Source: Bursaphelenchus xylophilus (taxonomy: Eukaryota; Nematoda; Chromadorea; Rhabditida; Aphelenchoididae). Taken from it: DNA of 64,000 nucleotides. A program made the translations under genes and the position numbers. Under the pieces are notes generated by a model. That model was not told where the DNA came from and did no database searches. It saw only the letters and a program-made list of their open reading frames with translations. Below, piece by piece: positions 57,756 to 64,000 of the stretch (the stretch's first letter is position 1; the number at the start of each line of letters is the position of its first letter). The stretch lies in contig CAJFCV020000004.1 in assembly GCA_904066235.2 (NCBI GenBank), forward strand, positions 5,766,001 to 5,830,000, given 5' to 3'.

Positions 57756-60181
57756 TCACTGGAGGGAACAGATCGCGGAAGCGGCCGAAGAGCGGCTGAT
57801 TCCCGAATCGACGCTCCCCTCCAGTTTCAGATGTCCCAATCGCCAAGCCCGGCTTTTCCCCCATTTCCCCGCCGCGGATTCTTCTTTCTGGAGTTGTGCC
57901 CAGACCTTGGCTACATCCACATTCTTTTTCTCGACATACGAGAGCTCCGTTCTCTGATCTAAATAGTTTGTTTGATAGTTTGAACGGGAGCTTGAAGTTT
58001 ACCGTCTGCATGCCCAGTTAAGTCCTTTACAGTTAACCCGCTGTTCCTCTCCAAAAAATACGTCAGCGTCGCTTGATTACCTCCAATTTGGAAATAGGAA
58101 TTGGGAGAGAAGACGAACTTATTTTTCTTCGATTTGGAGGCAATTCTGAAGTTTTAAAATCATTATTTTAATCGAGCACAAACTTCAAAATCTTTTAAGA
58201 TCAAGCTCATTCTACCGTATCGTGAATGGTCTTCAACTCACGTCTTAGCGGCATTTGTAACCAAAATCTTGCCTGGAGAACTGTATTGGGCAAGCCTTTT
58301 GCTAATATTTACAGTCTCCGATAGTACTGCATATCTGATTTTTGTAATTCCCATAATTCCTCCAACTACGGGCCCTGAATGCACTCCAATTCTGATCTGG
58401 AATAACAACATTGGATTTAAGGGCATTTTCTGTTTACCAAAACAGGTTGACCGAAGCGAGGGACGATGATTTTTTTCACATCGTGCATCATGCCTAAGGC
58501 TAAGTTCAGAATTCGGTCAACATGATCTGATTGGGGAACGGGGACTCCAGACACCATGAAATACGAATCCATCATAGACAGCACTTTCACACAGCCATGG
58601 AGATCTATCAGGGCCTCGTAGGTGTGGAAGACTTCATTGACCAGATCCACCAATTCTTTGGGGCCCAGTCGTTTTATAATCAGGTCAAAGTACGGAAGAT
58701 CGCATTGTAAACAGCTCGCATCATTGAACACTTCAGGTTCCACATGATGACTTTGACGAAGTTGTTCAGCCACAGTTGGGGGGAGGCACTCAAACAGGAG
58801 ATGATCCGTCTTTTTTCTTTTCTCCTCCAATTCTGAGGCCATTTTCCGAAGATTTTCGGCTTGTTCTTCCAATTTCCGACTTAAAAATGATTTAAATTGT
58901 TATTCTCTTACTTGACTTCTTGTTGAGAAAGCCGAGTCTGATTGAGCATGATCAGATCTCTGGTGGTGTCATGTCGAGGGTAATCACTGATAAACATATT
59001 ACTCTCTGCTAACTCACTAATCGTCGAGAAATACGGGGATCCCATGAATAACATGTACTCCCCATTATTTCCTACAGTAATCATCTGTCCTTTCACAATT
59101 AGTGGTTTGGGTTGACTCTGATTTCTCCGAAGAGTTTGTTTGGCCCGGAAAATGAACGGAGTGTTAAGATAATTGATGATATTCTTGAAACTCAGCTGAA
59201 AAGTTAATCCTTTTATTAGCAGTAATAAAGCCCTCAGGCTTTGTAGAATAAATAAACTCACGCTAAGATCCTCCGGCGACATTAATGTGAATAAATCGGT
59301 TAATTTCATCATCCTCTTATTGGCCAACTGGAATTCTTGATAAATAAAATTCCCACAGTGCTCGATGATCATTTGTTTGGTAAAACAGACGTGATATGGA
59401 TACAGAGTGCACAAATCACTCATTGATATAAGACTTTTCTGAAAGATGAACTTTTATCCTTGACAAATCTTACCAGTTCCTTAGGTCTTTTACTCAAAAC
59501 TAACAAAGCTGGAGTGGTTGGTTTAACCAGAGAGACGGCTGAATTGATGTTGAAGATGACATGTTCTGTGATTACATTTCCTTTCTTCTCCTGCAGCCTT
59601 TCTACTATAACAATGTCTACTTGAAGGTTGAATAATTTGTCAGCCGCTCGTCTAATGAGTCCCTTAACCATAGGGAACATGGATTTCCTTTCCGAATAGT
59701 AATGTAATCGCAGAGATCCATCTGAATTTGCTTCACAACGAAAACTTGGACCCTGGAGATCATGTTGGAAGGCGACGTTGTCAATGAAATAATGCATGGG
59801 ACTCAAATTGTCAAGAAAATCATGAAGATTGTCAGCCAAACACTTGAGAAGAGTGTCCCATTTGTTGGTCATTACATAATCCAGCATCCATTCACCGAAT
59901 GTTTCCAATCCATTCTCCGTTGACAGTCTGAGGATATTGGACATGGCATGGAAGAGACGGAACGTCAGTTCATCCGGATATGACTGCATCGATTTCCATT
60001 CCACACAGTCTTCTACTCCTGCTTTTTTCCTTAAAAAACTACTTTTCATAAAAAATAATAAACTTACAGTAACTCTTTGTAGGTCTCAAGTCCTCTTTCT
60101 TTGACTACCATTGTTTCGAGACATGCATGTATGAATCCAAGCTGTAAACTAACATCATTTGACTACTCTTTTGCTTACCAT
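57756..60181 (-). CDS. H-NOX guanylate cyclase A with CaaX end
   Basis: Exons in transcript order: 60181-60179, 60141-60068, 60029-59474, 59438-59262, 59195-58912, 58879-58438, 58396-58242, 58145-58003, 57958-57756; 2037 nt, 678 aa. Exon 1 is the ATG alone. The H-NOX domain has the heme-ligand histidine His105 (SPMHYFID) and the YxSxR motif YYSER. The HNOB-associated region, a coiled coil (LEEQAENLRKMASELEEK) and the cyclase domain follow. Metal Asps are D425 (QCDLPYF) and D469 (MMDSYF). Where guanine-binding Glu and Cys are expected, Leu465 and Ala535 stand; Asn542 and Arg546 are kept. The last exon gives a charged tail ending CSLQ. If the 44-bp last intron is kept, translation stops 15 residues on without CSLQ. 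It makes cGMP in response to O2 or NO in relatives; activity here is uncertain. Confidence 0.88.
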
Positions 60182-61188
60182 TCTCCGGGATCCTACCTTT
60201 AATGACTGGGATGATGGAAAGGGCCTATTAGGCTGTCGTGGAATGACTAAATGTTCTCGAGTACTCACATCACTCCGTCTTTGTTGTTCCATTCTATTAA
60301 CTCTTCCAATTTGCTATTTAAATCCCCCTGATAGAGGATTTATTTCCAAATTACATCCGTCTTTGGGGGCCTTTATCGGAAAATACACGTTAGATGGAAA
60401 AAACTTGTTATCTAATGTAAGTTGAATAATTGTGGAAATTCGTCTTATATTATAGTAATGAGTTTAAAATTTAACTCTGCATTACTTCTGTTTGCCATGT
60501 CAAAAACGATGAAACCTTCGTAAAATAAATACATACTTGAAAATTTCATGGAAATATAATATTTTCAATTGACTGACGATGTTTAATGATGACGGACCCT
60601 AGATATCCGGGATTTTTTCGCATTTTTCTCCAAGCCATTTTTAGCTAGAAGCATGTTTTGAATCTACAACAGGCAGGGAGCCAACAATGTAAGCTTTTAG
60701 AAAATATTATAAAGCTTATAATGTAAACAGTAAAAATACATTTACCGTATTTCCCGATAATGGTTTCTTTTTCTCATGATTTAACGCCCCGCCGCGGTAT
60801 CTCAAATGGCAGTTTTTGTTTTACCCGCTGCCAAGAGATGACCAACTCACCGAATATACACACCCTGCGTGTCTGTGTTATGCCAGTGCGGTACCGTGTA
60901 ATATAGTTTATGGTCGTCTGACCTTACATACTGTCTAGCTTGCCTATAAAACCGGTGGGCCCAAATCTTTTTAGGAGCCGGGGACGAATCCTACTGAAAA
61001 CTTGGTTTGTTTAACATGCCGACATAAGATGATGACAAAATGTACTGCATTGTTGCCTCTAACTAATAAGAGTATTCGAGTTCTACTATACGCAACATAC
61101 TACCGCGGAGAACTGTCGCCCGCTCCTTAATTATCATAAACATCGAATTTAAATTAAAAACTGTTATTTACTTAAAAGAATAGCTGAA
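60182..61188. other. gap between the two guanylate cyclase genes
   Basis: Upstream region of cyclase A and 3' UTR of cyclase B. AT-rich; an open plus-strand frame at 60159-60425 has no family match. No RNA gene or repeat end is seen. Confidence 0.45.
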
Positions 61189-63602
61189 TCAAAGAATGGA
61201 ACAAGCACTGGAGTCCTCCTTGCTCTTCTCCAACTTGGTGTACTCCACTCCGTCCTTCCAAAGCACCAACCTCCGTACCAGATCCATCTTATCTTTGGGT
61301 TTGTGTGGATTGGGAGTGATCACTGGCTTTGTTCTGGTCGTATTTCCATCGATTGTTTTCCAATCACTTATACTATCATTGTTTTCAAACTCTGCCTGGC
61401 CATTGCTTGAGGCGTTTTCGGCTAAAAAGAAAGTGCTGGGATCGCATATTACTTACGTCGACTCTTCTGAATGATTTCCCAGACAGTTTTCTTTGTGTTT
61501 TTCTCCAGGAAAAAGGTACAAGTGGCTTGGTTATTCCCGATTCCCAGGTACCCTCGATTAGTGAATACAAAGTTGTTGTGAGTGGATTTTGATGCCAATA
61601 ATTTGGCGGCATTTGTCACCAAAATACGACCAGGTTCGGTGTGCTGAGTCAACTTTTTACAGACATTTACGGTCTCCGAGAAGACACAATATCTCATCTT
61701 TGGATGTCCAATGATCCCTCCGACCACAGAACCCGTGTGAATCCCGATTCTGAGGATCAAAGGGAGCTTCTTGTCAGTTGCGGTCACTTGTTTCGCCTCG
61801 ATCACCATCCCAATCGCCAGATTCAGAATCCTTTCAACGTGGTCTGGCTGCTTTTCTGGAGCTCCTCCTATCACCATATAATTATCCATGATCGTATAAA
61901 CTTTGAAACACTAAAAAATAGAAGAAAAATTAGCCATACTACCAATTATTCTCACATCCAAAATATCCACCAATCTATCAAATCGAGCAAATATTTCGGT
62001 CATTATGGATACCGTATCATTGGAACTACAGTGTACAGACATCGCTGAGAAGAAGGGCATGTCGGAACAAAGGCAAGAAACGTCCATAAACTCCTCTAAA
62101 GAGCAGATTAAGCGAAACATTACACTAGCAGACCTGCTTGCACTTTCTCCGAATTCCTCAACGAATTAGCTACAGATGTGGGGATGCATTCGTATAACAA
62201 TGTGTCGATCTGCTTCTTCTTACTGTCCAATTCTTCATGCAATCTTCGCAGTCTTTTTGCACTCTCTTCCAGTTTCTTGCTAAAATGAAATGTTTTTGTT
62301 TCAACTTATGTAATACTTTATTTCTTGTTGAGATATCCTGGTTTGGTTGAGCATGATCAAATCTCTCGTCGCATCATGCCTTTGCATATCATTGAGATAT
62401 AGATTCGAGTCCAACAAAGCCTTTGGATTGATGATATGAGGGGAGTTGATGTAAAGAAGACTGTTCCCATTGTTCACCAGAATCATTTGCCCTAGAGATC
62501 TTTTCATGTCATCAATAATATCCTACCTTTTAAAGAGAAGAAAGTCTTCTTTCCTGTCTTACTGTACTCATTTCTGGCCATACTTTCTTTGAATTGGAAA
62601 ATAAAAAGAGAATTGAGATACGTCAAGATGGCCTTGAAAGTCATCGGAATGTCATCAGGTTGGATTAAAGTAAGGAGATCGGTAATCTTGGTCATTCTTC
62701 TCTTCGCTACTGAGAACTCTTTAAGAATAAAGTCTCCGCAATGCTCTATAATCAAAGCCTTGTTAAAGCAGATATGAGTGGGAAATATCCGACAGAAACA
62801 GGCGACACTCATCGAGAGTTGTCTCGGGATTGAATCCTTGGACATCAGAGTGTTACGGTAAGAGTTCGGCTTGGCCAAAGGCATTCCATCATCAGCCGAC
62901 TCCAAGGTGAAGATGACATGCTCAGTGAGGACATCGTTCCGTCGTTCCTGAGATCTCTCCGAGACCACGATCGTAATCTCGATCCCGAATAGAGTCCTAG
63001 CAGCTTGTTTAACCATTCCCTTGGCCAAGGGGAACAGGCCCTTTCGTACTGAGTAGTAATGCAGTCTGCAAGAAGAGCAGTAAATCATAAATAATAGTCC
63101 CTAATTTCATAAATACCTAAGGGACCCATCAGCTTTGGCCTCGCATTTAAAACTAGGTCCTCTCATTTCGGCCTGAAACGCGATCTGATCGATGAAGAAA
63201 TGCATCGAAGAGAGATTGTCCAGAAATTCATGGAGATCGTTGGCAATGCAGTTAAGGAACTTCTCCCATCCGTTCTCCACCACATAAATGCACATCCATA
63301 CTCCAAAGTTTTCCCAAACTTCTTCAGAACTCTGTCCCAAGACGGTTCCCAGAGCTCGAAACAATCGATAAGTCTCATTATCTGGATACACTAGCCGGGT
63401 GTCCCATTCGATCTCATCTTCGTAACCAGCTGTTCTACTGATATTACACTGATTAAAACATTTTTGTGATCAGACTTACAGTACTTGTTTGTATACATCC
63501 GGCCCGTTATATCGAATCACCATAGATTCAAGACACGCATGGAGGAATCCCAACTAAAAGAAATGATCCCAAAAATTATATTACACTTAGAGAACCTACC
63601 AT
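61189..63602 (-). CDS. H-NOX guanylate cyclase B with CaaX end
   Basis: Exons in transcript order: 63602-63600, 63553-63480, 63434-63117, 63065-62527, 62491-62317, 62279-62134, 62095-61956, 61910-61457, 61421-61189; 2082 nt, 693 aa. As in A, exon 1 is the ATG alone. His104 (SSMHFFID) fills the heme-ligand place and YYSVR is the YxSxR motif. The coiled coil and cyclase domain follow. Metal Asps are D430 (CSDMPFF) and D474 (IMDNYM). Tyr470 replaces the guanine-binding Glu, Cys540 is present (MRYC), Asn547 is present, and Lys551 replaces the transition-state Arg. A 77-codon last exon ends KEDSSACSIL, a CaaX box. Without splicing of the 35-bp last intron the protein would stop at SRRK. It is the upstream member of the tandem pair. 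Confidence 0.87.
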
Positions 63603-64000
63603 TACTGGTGTATGCGGGTCTGTGGAATGAAATGGATATATTAAACAAACCCTCAGGGCCTAAGGAGACTGTATAAGACGTCAAAAGTTTTACGGGAATC
63701 CGTAATAACCATTTTCGCACTTAATAAACCATTCCACGCAATCACTTTGGGCGAGATTGTAAAATACACGAAGTCTAATCTTGTTTCATACATTTATTTG
63801 GAAAATATAACTATAGATATACAAAATTATTATTGCTCTCACATAGAGGCGACATTTCCATCGAACCATCTGAGACAATGGAGGTATAACCAAACATTTA
63901 ATCATCAAAAACCAACTCATATCACAAACAAAAGACCTACTGTAAATGAATAAATAGAAATATACTCGTATTCTGAATTGATATGGATTGATTTACAACT
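63603..64000. other. upstream of cyclase B; window end
   Basis: AT-rich sequence with no exon. It should hold the promoter of the cyclase pair. Confidence 0.45.

Noticed and set aside
57739..58011. 90-aa minus-strand frame beginning near 58011 as a separate gene
   Set aside because: It overlaps the last exon of cyclase A in another frame; the spliced exon in the phase ending CSLQ fits the cyclase better.
1..64000. CRISPR arrays, bacterial operons, ribosome binding sites or rRNA genes
   Set aside because: None present; the window is eukaryotic, with spliced genes throughout.

Overview
The window reads as a piece of nematode nuclear genome. The genes are packed on both strands and cut by many introns of about 35-60 bp that end in tttag or ttcag. 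The gene set is also nematode-like: Kv4/Shal, an L1CAM of the SAX-7 type, CWC22/LET-858, H-NOX guanylate cyclases of the GCY-32/34/35/36/37 type, and SLC17-like carriers. I cannot name the species. Most ORFs in the window are single exons, so I joined exons by hand using splice sites, phase and family alignment. In every gene model the exon lengths sum to a multiple of three.

Layout: (1) 2.2-4.5 kb, Shal potassium channel (+). (2) 4.7-10.2 kb, GRAMD4-like gene (-), with a Tc1/mariner-type element and a 1.3 kb palindrome in its introns. (3) 10.4-17.3 kb, a palindromic TA-flanked element split by a young LTR retroelement. The LTR element carries gag and an envelope-like region in one frame, no pol, and a UPF1-like helicase piece just before its 3' LTR. 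(4) 17.3-20.2 kb, a long non-coding stretch. (5) 20.2-29.8 kb, SAX-7/L1CAM (+). (6) 30.5-31.9 kb, beta-lactamase-domain protein (+), and 32.1-32.9 kb, a small secreted acidic protein (+). (7) 33.0-38.1 kb, GSKIP-like gene (-), one of whose introns is almost wholly a 4.05 kb palindromic transposon. (8) 38.8-45.8 kb, a PIEZO channel gene (+) that seems to lack the outer N-terminal third. (9) 46.0-46.4 kb, a possible neuropeptide precursor (-), and 48.3-48.9 kb, a small secreted protein (+). (10) 49.0-53.2 kb, CWC22 (-). (11) 54.0-57.7 kb, two tandem SLC17-like carriers (-). (12) 57.8-63.6 kb, two tandem H-NOX guanylate cyclases (-).

The most notable observations are these. Both guanylate cyclase models end in a CaaX prenylation box (CSLQ and CSIL), reached only if a short last intron is spliced, and both have altered catalytic residues. 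The LTR element is pol-less, has nearly identical LTRs and carries a helicase domain. The PIEZO gene is short. At least seven fold-back or TA/8-bp-flanked elements sit in introns of expressed-looking genes, two of them carrying tRNA-like units.

Several genes act in excitable cells (Shal, PIEZO, SAX-7, guanylate cyclases, a possible neuropeptide), but they share no obvious pathway. The minus-strand run from the cyclases through the carriers to CWC22 is closely spaced, with only 91 bp between one cyclase and the next carrier, so polycistronic transcription is possible there.
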